Assembly: GCF_000002235.5 (NCBI RefSeq)
Contig: NW_022145520.1
Span: forward strand, 2,146,501-2,210,500
Length of the DNA: 64,000 nucleotides
Direction of reading: 5' to 3'
Origin: Strongylocentrotus purpuratus
Lineage: Eukaryota; Echinodermata; Echinoidea; Camarodonta; Strongylocentrotidae
The position numbers and the translations under genes are program-made. The notes beneath the pieces were generated by a model that was not told the DNA's origin, did no database searches, and saw only the letters and a program-made list of their open reading frames with translations. Positions 43,150-52,659 of this stretch are shown here, piece by piece. The first letter of the stretch is position 1, and every line of letters starts with the position of its first letter.

Positions 43150-43491
43150 CTCTGTGTGTATGAGTATGAGATTCGGAAGATAAATATTAATGGCGATTTT
43201 AATTTAACCAACACATTCAGCATTTACCTTCCTCTTGAAAACGTACATGATGAACTAGTAGTGCCGAGCATGCGTCTTATTTCTCATAGCAAAAGATCAG
43301 TCAATAAGACGTGTATGTTTCTTCCAATACAAGACCAAACTCTGCAGTCTGTGTTTGAATGCTGCACAAAAGAAGAAGCCGACGCTTATGGCGCTATCAA
43401 TTTTTGGTACAATAATGGTAGCAATTTTCAGAACTCAACTAAAGACATACCTATTTCAGATTGCTTACAATTAGTCACTGCTCTTTTTTAA
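43150..43491 (+). pseudogene. Relic ectodomain fragment upstream of receptor gene 3
   Basis: An open frame reads CVYEYEIRKININGDFNLTN, FSIYLPLENVHDELVVPS, LISHSKRSVNKTC, QTLQSVFECC and FWYNNGSNFQNSTKD, ending soon after CLQLVTALF. It is the same relic as at 36578. It is slightly shorter at its end because of base changes in the T-rich stretch. Confidence 0.65.
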
Positions 43492-43559
43492 AATCTTTCC
43501 CAGTTATAATCATAAACAGTTTTTTGGGGGGTAGTTTTTCAGTCTCATCAGCGCCTTTG

Positions 43560-44519
43560 ATTAGGCAACTAGATATTGGCGCTTTAGAAATACCTGGATT
43601 TGATTGGAATTTGTTTCCCGCTCATTCTTACTGAAAAGTTATCTGTACACAATTGGTAAAATGATCACGGAAATTTGGTAAGAAGTTGGGCATATGCTAA
43701 ACCAGCTGAATATGAAACAATGTTTTCTAATTTGATTACGTTTCCTTATGATTGTGCCAGGCCATGCAATAAAAATATGGTTTAAAGGTTTTCTTTTCAA
43801 TCGACCAAAACTGAAAAGCAATAACGCGTAATAAACCACGGCTGTATAATCACTTTCAATCAATAATCAAATTTAGATAACTCCAGACTGAAGTTTTGGT
43901 TTCAGCATGGGAGGAGTTTTATAACAAGTACCATTTGAATATCAATTCATCTTCTTTGTTTCTGTTTAATAATTGGTTTCTTTCATTGAAGTATATATTG
44001 TATTAATTCAGACTGACACTTTAGACTCGAGGAAACCGAGTCCATACTTTTAAAATGGGTGTTATCGATGAGTGGTAACATCAGTGAGATGCAATAGACT
44101 CCAAGACATTTCATGACCATAACTAAAGACTCGAGACATTTCATGACCATAATTAAAGGAAGAGACATTAATACCCTGCCTCAACAATGACAAAATGCGA
44201 TTAAATCTACTGGGTTGCATCATTAATTCTAATCGCCTAAGATCGCGTTGCTACAGTCAATTAAATTGCTGTAATTATCACTCTCACTTCTTCACTTTTC
44301 ATAAAGATCTTAGATGGAATAGATAGAGCTGTCAGTTGAGGAAACGTTTCGAGATGACGCGAGTCTAAATCTAGCTGAATTCATTTCATTGTAGCAGATA
44401 TCAACAGGATTTCAGTAAACCTTCTACACTTTTACTCTCTGTTAAGTTACAGCCTGCTACCTGCTTTTCATTAAACATTAGAGTTTTTCGATTAAAGCTT
44501 TTACAACAAATTTGCTACG
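43560..44519 (+). promoter_or_regulatory. Conserved upstream block of receptor gene 3
   Basis: It matches the block before gene 1 in its variable stretch (GAGGAAACCGAGTCCATAC, AAAATGGGTGTTATCGATG, GGTAACATCAGTGAGATGC), with an internal short tandem repeat of the CATTTCATGACCATAA segment. It ends AACAAATTTGCTACG before the ATG. Confidence 0.55.
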
Positions 44520-45737
44520 ATGTCTCAGAAAGACTTCCGCGGCTTCAGAAATGCGTTATATTTATTTCTGCTTTTGCAATCTTTTTACCAATCCTCGTTT
44601 TGTAAGGATGATGGATTAGGTTGTAAAGGAATACAGGATCTGTGGAAATCATTTCACGTAGTGAGTGGACGAAAATTTTCGCTGATGTTACCTCCTCTCG
44701 AAACCCAAATACAAAGTACTCAATCACTGGTGTGGACCAAGGGAGAGTTAACATGGGAAAAGCGACACAATGATACCCTGGAGCTCACTGGAGGAAACGT
44801 TTCTTTTGATGTCACACGTTATGATTTGATTGAGGATACTAATGGCACTCTTACTCTAATCATTTCTTTCGTTGAAAGTGATGATATGGGGAAACATGTT
44901 ATCTCAATACATAATGATGGACAGACCCTCTGTTCAGTTTTGATACTGAATTTGACTGACGAATCTATAGAGCCCACTTGTTTGACTATATTCGACAAAG
45001 ATACTAACAAATTACAGATGATTTGCCAATGGGTGCAGGTGATAGAAGGGGAGCAAGCACATCTTGTAAACATGGTAAATGCGGATAACCAGACGCTTTA
45101 TTCCCACGAGACTATAAACATGACTCACATCGACGATCGATTAAATCTCACCAACAAATTCAGCGTTTACGTTGATCCCCGAGACATATTCGATGGAAGA
45201 ACCTTGCCAGACAGATGTGTCATTTCAAATCACAAACAAAGTGAGGACAAAGTTTGTAAGTTCCCGCCTGTAGAACGATACACGATTCAAAATGTCAAAA
45301 CCGAGAACCTAACATTTCCATGTTGTACTGCAAACAAGTGGTACACATTGATTATTGATGATGATTTTAAACCCATCAAATTCACGGAAGAAATATTCAC
45401 TGGTTTCGATCGCTTCGTCTTTTTCTGCGGTGAAGAGAAACATGAATCAAACGCAATACTACTCTATAACATTGGAAGTATAGATATGGCGAAATGGAGT
45501 TTTTATACCGCATCAGTTTCATACATAAATCCGTTAAGCAACCTCCCAGATGACAGCTCATGTCAAACTATCCACGTCATTGTTATAAGAAATACTTCCG
45601 AATCGAAGAATTCAGAGACAAATCTATCTAATCTGATGCTAGCTGTTATCTTCTTTTCGACCGTACTATCAACAAATGCATTTTTGTTGACAAGTTATAT
45701 GTGCTTCAAAATCATTCGCGGTTGTTACCAGCGTTGA
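44520..45737 (+). CDS. Receptor gene 3 (A type): Ig-like membrane protein ending after the membrane span
   Basis: A 405-codon frame with the same plan as gene 2: signal peptide (NALYLFLLLQSF), V-like region (LVWTKG, NGTLTLIISF), Cys-rich region (LQMICQWVQV), membrane span with TSYMCF, then RGCYQR and a TGA stop at 45735-45737. In genes 2 and 4 the codon at this place is TGC (Cys) and the frame runs on for 288 codons. Here a single C-to-A change makes the stop, and the downstream tail stays open in the same frame. The predicted product is a receptor with a tail of about seven residues. Other differences from gene 2 include KIIRG for IIIRG at the inner membrane face. It may be a functional short-tailed partner or decoy, or a recent pseudogene. 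Confidence 0.7.
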   Translation: MSQKDFRGFRNALYLFLLLQSFYQSSFCKDDGLGCKGIQDLWKSFHVVSGRKFSLMLPPLETQIQSTQSLVWTKGELTWEKRHNDTLELTGGNVSFDVTRYDLIEDTNGTLTLIISFVESDDMGKHVISIHNDGQTLCSVLILNLTDESIEPTCLTIFDKDTNKLQMICQWVQVIEGEQAHLVNMVNADNQTLYSHETINMTHIDDRLNLTNKFSVYVDPRDIFDGRTLPDRCVISNHKQSEDKVCKFPPVERYTIQNVKTENLTFPCCTANKWYTLIIDDDFKPIKFTEEIFTGFDRFVFFCGEEKHESNAILLYNIGSIDMAKWSFYTASVSYINPLSNLPDDSSCQTIHVIVIRNTSESKNSETNLSNLMLAVIFFSTVLSTNAFLLTSYMCFKIIRGCYQR

Positions 45738-46589
45738 GTAAAGCCAACACGTAATGTTGGAATGATTTCAAGCACAGTAGCTAGTGATGACGCTGCGGAA
45801 TCTCTTGAACTGACCAATATTTCGTCTGCACGGCCTCGACCAAGGAACGATGTACCAACTGACACCTTAGCCAGGCAGCAACTTGGTACGGGCAATGATA
45901 GTATCATGCGTTCTTGTCAGGAAATTCAGAGTGGACCTCTAAGATTTTCCTTGCAGGGCGACTCTGAAGCAGTCACGGACAACAAGTCCGTTGGTTATAC
46001 TACAAACAGCAATGATGAAAAAGATCTTTCTCTAGAACAACACCTGCGCGAGACCGGATGCATTTCTTCAAGTGCTGCAGATTGCATTCAGGTTGGTGGC
46101 GCACCTACTGTAGTCGTCCCAAGCGCACCGTTTCAAGACAGTACGTACTGTTCTGTTGATGATATCGAAGATATTTCTCCTAACACTTGTGCCGCAGCCG
46201 CATCGCCGATGACCTTTCAACCCTCACCTCGCCCAAGTGATGGACAAACAGATCCTTCAGATCCGGACAATGTCATTAGGAATAAGAGCCCGTGTGCAGT
46301 TTCGGTAGAACGAAAGGATGCCGGAAGGCACGATTCGACGGCAAACAGGTCAGGTCCCAAAAGAAATGTTAACGAGCTCTACGCCGCACCCGATATGAGT
46401 AGGAAAACCAAGAGAATTGCTGCTTTGGAATCGGATTATGACGATCCAAGTGTTTCTGGTGACGACTTTCATCTGAACGCTTCGCATCCAGTCATGAACA
46501 ACAGTCAGATTCATAATAACAGCGTCGCGAACCCAACTGATGAACTGTACATGAATGCATCGAGTCTCGATCTAATCATTCACAGTTAA
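45738..46589 (+). pseudogene. Tail-coding segment of receptor gene 3, beyond the TGA
   Basis: In frame with gene 3 after the TGA. It reads VKPTRNVGMISSTVASDDA onward to a TAA at 46587-46589, collinear with the tails of genes 2 and 4. STYCSV and ELYMNA are kept, but QIYINS has become QIHNNS (Tyr lost) and ELYAEP has become ELYAAP. Loss of a motif is what relaxed selection after the stop would give, though two changes prove little. An ATG at 45762 allows a separate 275-codon frame, but it has no promoter-like start of its own that I can see. Confidence 0.6.
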
Positions 46590-47128
46590 CTCTGAAATGT
46601 AAAACTTACGAAAAATTAATGGATCCAAAGTAGAACTGAAAGGTCAATCCCTGTATCTCTCTCTCGATCTCTTTCCCTATTTATTTTTCTCATCGATTGT
46701 AAAAATATACAAAATGTGATGTTCGTAATCAATGACCAGAAATTTCTACTAATGTAAGCATGTTAATGACGTTTTAGTATTTATGTTTAAGCTTATATAT
46801 GCAACTTTTGTGAGCATTATCAATAAGATAGTAGTTTGAAGCAGCAATATTGACAAAGTCTGAATATAAATTATGATATTTTTGAATAACATTTTCTCAA
46901 TTTCCAATCGTATTTTGTATAAAACTGAACTGGATATTTCAACCTTTTTTTTTCTTGCTGTATTTTTGGAATTCATAATAAATTGATGATCTGTTATAGA
47001 TCACATGGTATGTAAATAAAAATGGATGTTGTTCTTGTGAATTTCTGTTGTATTTGTTTATTTACCGTAGATTTTTGCAGTATACACTGCAGCCAAAATT
47101 TAGATACTTAATCAAGAATTTAGGAAAG
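46590..47128. other. 3' flank of receptor gene 3 (A type)
   Basis: The same A-type flank as after gene 1 and at 30868, including AATAAA signals near 46977 and 47013. No gene. Confidence 0.6.
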
Positions 47129-47308
47129 CACCATTTTGCTTTCTCTCATCTCCTTTGATCTCTTTTCTTTCCCATTTTTAGAAGGGGAGGGGCACTTATT
47201 ACAAAAGAAAAGGGCACTTGTTAAAGTAAAATGGGCACCTCTCAGATTTGAAGAGGGGCAATTATCATCGGTGAAGGGGGCACTTATCAAAGGTCGGAAG
47301 AGGCACTT
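47129..47308. repeat. GGCACTT-rich minisatellite, one unit (before gene 4), cut by a LINE
   Basis: A single unit of the 175-bp repeat ending AGGTCGGAAGAGGCACTT at 47308. Its natural continuation (GTAAGAATGTGGAACGG in other copies) resumes on the far side of the LINE at about 52511. Confidence 0.85.
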
Positions 47309-47444
47309 TGCTCTGCTAAATCTCTCCAAATCCACCACAACTAGCTACTTTTGAACTATTTGCTTACATCGTAAGGTAAAGTTATACTTGATTATTTGGA
47401 TTTTCTGCTTTTATTGAACATTTGTGTCCATCTGTGTACCGAAA

Positions 47445-48266
47445 ATGTCGAATACCAGATCTAAATCCGTCACCATTACGGGCAAACACAGTGACACGCC
47501 CATTTCTAACACGTACGCTACGGAAGAAGCGGTATCGGAATTCAGAATCCAATTTGACAAATTTTCTTCGACTGTACTTGACAAACTTGATTGTGTGACA
47601 ACAACTCTACTATCAGTTCGCGATGAATTGAAAAATATAAAATCTTCTCTTCATGAAGTTGAAGCATTATCGGCAGATTCAGCGGCGAGAATTGATACAC
47701 TTGAACGCGTGACCCTCCCTGCTATGTCAAAAATGCAGAAGGAATGTGACCTAAGTATGCGTGACTCATTAGTTGCCATGGAGATCCATGATCGTAAACA
47801 AAACCTTCTGCTTTACGGAGTCCCTCAGAGTACACGCGAAAACATCATGGACATCGTGCAGAAGGGAATCGTCGAGCTTGGCATACCTGAAGATCAAGTC
47901 CAGAAGATGCACATCATCAATGCTCATCGTCTGCCGCGGAAACCGACGTCAACATCACCTTCCAACGCTCGACCACTTAACCCAGACCCGATCATCGTTC
48001 GATTCGTGTCAATATTCGACCGTGATGCCGTCCTCAATGCGTTCCATCAATCGCTTAAACGACCGAGACCGAAGCCAGCCATTACAGTTCGCATAGATCT
48101 GCCTCCGGCACTTAAACAAGTACGCTACAACCTCGAAAAAGCAGCCTATGAGTTGAGGAAGCAAAAGGAAATGTCAACCAGAGTTCGTCTTATTGGCACC
48201 AAGCTTATTCTGGAGTACAGACCAAGAGCACAGCGTCAAGCGTCTTGGCTGTTATTCCAGGGGTGA
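47445..48266 (+). CDS. LINE ORF1 protein (coiled coil and RNA-binding type)
   Basis: 273 codons from the first ATG (MSNTRSKSVTITGKHSD). Residues about 25-100 look like a coiled coil (FDKFSSTVLDKLDCV, LLSVRDELKNIKSSLHEVEA). Then comes an RRM-like segment (HDRKQNLLLYGVPQST to PIIVRFVSIFDRDAVLNAF) and a basic C-terminal domain (ALKQVRYNLEKAAYELRKQK). This is the plan of L1-type ORF1 proteins, which bind the element's RNA. An upstream GTG-initiated extension is unlikely to be used. The spacer to ORF2 (48267-49000) contains a partly duplicated stretch around TTTTATCGCTCTCTTAGAC. Confidence 0.8.
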   Translation: MSNTRSKSVTITGKHSDTPISNTYATEEAVSEFRIQFDKFSSTVLDKLDCVTTTLLSVRDELKNIKSSLHEVEALSADSAARIDTLERVTLPAMSKMQKECDLSMRDSLVAMEIHDRKQNLLLYGVPQSTRENIMDIVQKGIVELGIPEDQVQKMHIINAHRLPRKPTSTSPSNARPLNPDPIIVRFVSIFDRDAVLNAFHQSLKRPRPKPAITVRIDLPPALKQVRYNLEKAAYELRKQKEMSTRVRLIGTKLILEYRPRAQRQASWLLFQG

Positions 48267-49000
48267 GGGTGAATTCTGTCATAATCAATCTATCCTGTAT
48301 GTATTATATATATGCTGCTACCGACTTTCTCAACCTCTTCAACTCGTATTTTTATCTACGTGTAAATTCACTCCTTTAGCCATGTGCTTTGTGTTTGTAA
48401 ACACCGATCTTTTCCCACGGTTAATTATGCAAATCTCACTCATGGAGTTCCTTTATCTCTGACCACAATGGATCGTTTACAGAGACAGAGTTTGTCAACC
48501 CCATCATCAGGAACGTGCGTCTCGCACACCATTTGACACCGCATGCCTTTTTCTACACACCTGTAGTAGACACTGATCTGTTTTCTACGGCTGTTGTATT
48601 TACATCGGCTTTGTAAGATCTGTCTCCTGTTTTTAAACTATAGTGACGTACCCATATATTATCTTACGAATTTAAGTATTTTTTCTGTAAGTGTGGTTTT
48701 TGGAGAAATAGCTAATGTGATCTCATATCTTTCAGGCCATACGATTTTATCGCTCTCTTAGACCTCGAATACGTACGTGTCTGTTTGGACATCTTATCAT
48801 TAGTATTTATATTAACTTTTTTTTTTTATGTGTGTGTTTTTAAAACTTTTATGAGGGGTATACTTTTATCGCTCTCTTAGACTTCAAACATTTTAGTGTT
48901 TGTTTGGGCAACCTATTGTTGGCCTTCGTATTTTGTTTGTCGTTTCCCTCTTTTCTTTTTTGGTACACTTTTTGCAGCACTTCATTTTTTCTTTTTTCTC

Positions 49001-52000
49001 ATGAGGGGTAATAAACTACTCTGTCAGAACTGTTCTAAATTACAATCACTCAAAGACGATGCATTTTGTATTACTTGCAACTCTGAAATTTTTCCTTTCA
49101 ATCATCACCTAGACAACGATGTGTTTTTGTTATCTATTTTTACTTTCTTTCACTTAGACAAATGTATCGATGAGGACAAATACCACTCTCTGTCCGTAAA
49201 TCCTCTTAGTCTAAATGAACTTAATAATGAGCTGAGTTCTACAAAAATATTACAACCTAACAATGTAACCAATAATTCCTGCAAGTATATGTTTTCTGAT
49301 GATTTTGTACAAAAATATAAATCTACTCCAGATAATTTTTCTATATTACATGTTAATTCAAGGAGTCTTGTCCGTAATTACGACGATCTACAACTTCTTC
49401 TTAGTTCATTAGATTACAAATTCACAGTTATTGGAATTTCTGAAACATGGTTTCGAAACAACATTTCAGTTAATATGTTTAATATTGACGGATATTCACT
49501 TGTTCATATTGATAGACTTAACAAACATGGGGGAGGAGTAGCTTTATATATAAGAGATGATATTGATTATAACCTGTGTCCTAATTTATCAGTTAGTCGT
49601 AATCATTGTGATACTGTCTTTATTGAAATGCATCAAGAGAAAAAGAAACCTATAATAGTTGGCTGTGTTTACAGAGTACCTAATACTGATGTTATTGATT
49701 TCAACGAAACACTCACGAGTCTGTTGGTCGAAATAAATCCCTTAAATAAAGATGCTTATATATTAGGCGATTTCAATATAAATTTACTTAATCAAGATAC
49801 TGATCACAGAACTAATGAATTTCTAGATATAATGTTTACATATGGGCTATTCCCTACTATAAGTAAACCAACTCGTGTAACTAGACATTCTGCTACCGTG
49901 ATTGATAACATATTTACCAACTGTATTCACATGCATTTAAACTGTGGTATCATTTATTCAGATCTTTCGGATCATTTTCCAATATTTTGTATAAGTGACA
50001 ATATATCTGTCCCTATTCATTCATTCTGTGGCAAATCAAGAGTAATCACCAAAGAAAAGATTTTGTTATTTAAGAATAAGCTACGATTGATTGACTGGTC
50101 TGTAATTTATGGTAGAACAGATGTCACTGTGTCATATGATCTATTTATTCATAAGCTTAGCTCCCTTTATTTTGAATGCTTTCCCCTTACAAAGGTAAAA
50201 CTTAAAAAACACGATAAACCTTGGATCACCCGTGGTATTTTAAAATCTATTCAGAGAAAGCAAAAGTTATATTGTCGTTATATGAAGAAAGGTGACACCC
50301 GTACGCGAAAAAAATACGTTGAATATAAGAACATGTTCACAAGTATCATTCGCCGAAGCAAAAAGATTTATTATGAAAACCTATTTAAAAAATTGAGAGG
50401 TGATATGAAAAAAACCTGGTCTCGAATAAACAACTTATTAGGTAAAAAATACAAAACATTACCTTCTCACATGTATTACAATCAGGATAAGATACTTAGT
50501 AAAGCATCTATTGTTGAAGCATTTAATAGGTATTTTGTTAATATTGGAAAGATTACACAAGAAAAGATACCAACTTCTTCCTCTCACTTTCTGGATTATT
50601 TATCAAACCGTGTACCAAGTTCACTGTTCTTTAATCCGACTTCCAATACTGAAATAATCAATGTTCTCTCATCCATGAAAACATCTGCTGCACCAGGTTC
50701 GGACTCTATTGCTGCACGTGTCATTAAGGAATGCATTCATACAATTGTTGATCCTCTTTGTTATATATTCAATGAATCAATGTCACAAGGTATTGTCCCT
50801 GATAATCTCAAGACCGCTAAGGTAATTCCAATATACAAAAAAGGTGACAAACATGACATTGTTAATTACAGACCAATTGCTCTATTACCTTTTTTTTCAA
50901 AAATGTTAGAAAGGATAATCTACAACAGGCTGTATAAATTTTTTGCACTAATCAATATTTTGATACCCCAACAATTTGGATTTCGAAAGAATTTTTCTAC
51001 TGATCTTGGCGTACTGAACTTGGTTAATACTATATCACATGAAATAGATGTTGGTAATTATTGCCTTAGTGTATTTATGGACCTGTCAAAAGCATTTGAC
51101 ACCATTGATCACCACATCTTGTTAAAAAAATTAGAATTTTATGGAATTAGAGGGGTTCCACTTCAGTGGTTCGTCAGTTACTTGTTACATAGAAATCAAT
51201 ATGTGGTGATCGATGGTGTCAAATCTCAACATATGGATGTATCCTGTGGAATTCCTCAGGGATCTGTGTTAGGGCCCCTCCTTTTTCTCGTCTACATTAA
51301 TGATATAGTTAAATGTTCTTCAATTCTAAACTTCTCTTTGTTTGCTGATGATACCACTGTTTCATTATCACATAAAAAAATTGACAATCTTATATCATCA
51401 GCAAACAATGAACTAGACAAATTAAATAAATGGTATGCTTGCAATAAATTGTTTTTAAATTTTGACAAAACTAGGTATATTATTTTTCGTGCGAGAGGAA
51501 GGAGGGTTCCGTCAAATCTGTCAAACCTCATTATTGGTGGAAATGTCATAGAAAAGGTCGATAATATGCAGTTTTTAGGTGTAATTTTGAATGAATATCT
51601 TTCTTGGAAACCACATCTTAGCTCAATTTGTACAAAAATATCAAGATCTATTGGTGTTCTTTCTAAATTAAGACTTTTTGTGCCCCAGTCTATTCTGACG
51701 ACTCTTTACAATAGCATTATACTTCCTCATTTTAATTACTGTAATACTGTCTGGGGTCACACCTTTAAAACCCATTTAGATAAATTATGCATTTTACAAA
51801 AGAAAGCAATACGAATTATCTTTAATGCTCCCTTCAATAGTCATACAAAACCTTTATTTTCACAATCAAATATATTACCGTTAAAGGACCTGATAACCTT
51901 GAATTCCCTTGTGTTTATGTATAAATTTCATTCGAAAATCTTGCCTCCTCTCCTTAGCGATATCTTTGTTTTGAATTCCTCAATTCATTCTTACCAAACT

Positions 52001-52168
52001 CGCCAAATTAATTTAATACACTTACCTCAGGTTCGTTCTTCCGTCGCCTCAAATTCATTTATAATTCATTTTCCTAAGTTATGGAACAAACTCCCCAACA
52101 ATATCAAAAACAGCTCAACTCTTTCCAGATTTAAAAAGCTGAGCAGGGAAATCTTACCTTCTTTATAA
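49001..52168 (+). CDS. LINE ORF2: apurinic-type endonuclease and reverse transcriptase
   Basis: 1055 codons from ATG 49001. The N-terminus has a CxxC pair twice (CQNC, CITC). The endonuclease follows with ILHVNSRSL, ISETW (catalytic Glu), GGGVALYIRDD, LGDFNINLL and SDHFPIF. The reverse transcriptase has AKVIPIYKKGD, NYRPIALLP, MDLSKAFDTIDH, GIPQGSVLGPLLFLVYIND and the catalytic FADDT. A C-terminal ILPHFNYCNTVWG region and WNKLPNNIK are typical of CR1/L2-group elements. No RNase H is seen. The reading frame is whole and all catalytic motifs are present, so the copy could be active. Confidence 0.9.
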   Translation: MRGNKLLCQNCSKLQSLKDDAFCITCNSEIFPFNHHLDNDVFLLSIFTFFHLDKCIDEDKYHSLSVNPLSLNELNNELSSTKILQPNNVTNNSCKYMFSDDFVQKYKSTPDNFSILHVNSRSLVRNYDDLQLLLSSLDYKFTVIGISETWFRNNISVNMFNIDGYSLVHIDRLNKHGGGVALYIRDDIDYNLCPNLSVSRNHCDTVFIEMHQEKKKPIIVGCVYRVPNTDVIDFNETLTSLLVEINPLNKDAYILGDFNINLLNQDTDHRTNEFLDIMFTYGLFPTISKPTRVTRHSATVIDNIFTNCIHMHLNCGIIYSDLSDHFPIFCISDNISVPIHSFCGKSRVITKEKILLFKNKLRLIDWSVIYGRTDVTVSYDLFIHKLSSLYFECFPLTKVKLKKHDKPWITRGILKSIQRKQKLYCRYMKKGDTRTRKKYVEYKNMFTSIIRRSKKIYYENLFKKLRGDMKKTWSRINNLLGKKYKTLPSHMYYNQDKILSKASIVEAFNRYFVNIGKITQEKIPTSSSHFLDYLSNRVPSSLFFNPTSNTEIINVLSSMKTSAAPGSDSIAARVIKECIHTIVDPLCYIFNESMSQGIVPDNLKTAKVIPIYKKGDKHDIVNYRPIALLPFFSKMLERIIYNRLYKFFALINILIPQQFGFRKNFSTDLGVLNLVNTISHEIDVGNYCLSVFMDLSKAFDTIDHHILLKKLEFYGIRGVPLQWFVSYLLHRNQYVVIDGVKSQHMDVSCGIPQGSVLGPLLFLVYINDIVKCSSILNFSLFADDTTVSLSHKKIDNLISSANNELDKLNKWYACNKLFLNFDKTRYIIFRARGRRVPSNLSNLIIGGNVIEKVDNMQFLGVILNEYLSWKPHLSSICTKISRSIGVLSKLRLFVPQSILTTLYNSIILPHFNYCNTVWGHTFKTHLDKLCILQKKAIRIIFNAPFNSHTKPLFSQSNILPLKDLITLNSLVFMYKFHSKILPPLLSDIFVLNSSIHSYQTRQINLIHLPQVRSSVASNSFIIHFPKLWNKLPNNIKNSSTLSRFKKLSREILPSL

Positions 52169-52256
52169 AATACTCTTGATATTCTTGTTCGCTTTCATTT
52201 GTATTGCCCTCCTATACATGTAGATACAGTTTTTTGTTGCTGCTGCAGAAGTATAC

Positions 52257-52290
<34 letters not shown>

Positions 52291-52510
52291 CTTGTTTATA
52301 TTAATGTTCGATGTTGATATTTTTTATTTTTTTTAGTATAATTAATGTTGATCTTTTTATGTATTATGTATTGGTGGCCCCTTTTTATAAGCTCTGCTTT
52401 CTCCGGGGTCACCAAACCATCATTGCATTATTCTAAATCTTGATGTAACTTATTTTGATTGTATATATATATATTGATGGTTGAACAATAAATGAATTGA
52501 ATTGAATTGA

Positions 52511-52650
52511 ATGTGGAACGGGCACCTATTAGTATTATAAACAAAAAGGGGCACTTATCTGAAGTATCTTTCTTATGTATAAAGGGGCACTTTAGAGGTA
52601 CTTGAAAATGTGGAGGGGGCACTGTGCTCTTCCCCCCGCCCCCCTCCACC
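52511..52650. repeat. GGCACTT repeat tail resumed after the LINE
   Basis: ATGTGGAACGGGCACC, AAAAAGGGGCACTTATCTG and AAAGGGGCACTTTAGAGG continue the tail interrupted at 47308, exactly as in the undisturbed copies at 31990 and 43000. Confidence 0.85.
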
Positions 52651-52659
52651 TCTGTTAGT

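Larger units (their letters stand above)
47309..52510 (+). mobile_element. CR1/L2-like non-LTR retrotransposon (LINE), apparently full length
   Basis: About 5.2 kb with two open ORFs (47445-48266 and 49001-52168), a 3' UTR with a long T run (52261-52290), AATAAA near 52488 and a terminal TGAAT/ATTGA short repeat. Comparison with the other array units places the insertion in the GGCACTT tail, between AGGCACTT and GAATGTGGAACGG. The four or so bases GTAA of the empty site are missing and no target-site duplication is evident. Intact ORFs point to a recent insertion, later than the duplication that made the array. By family knowledge it copies by target-primed reverse transcription. Confidence 0.88.
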
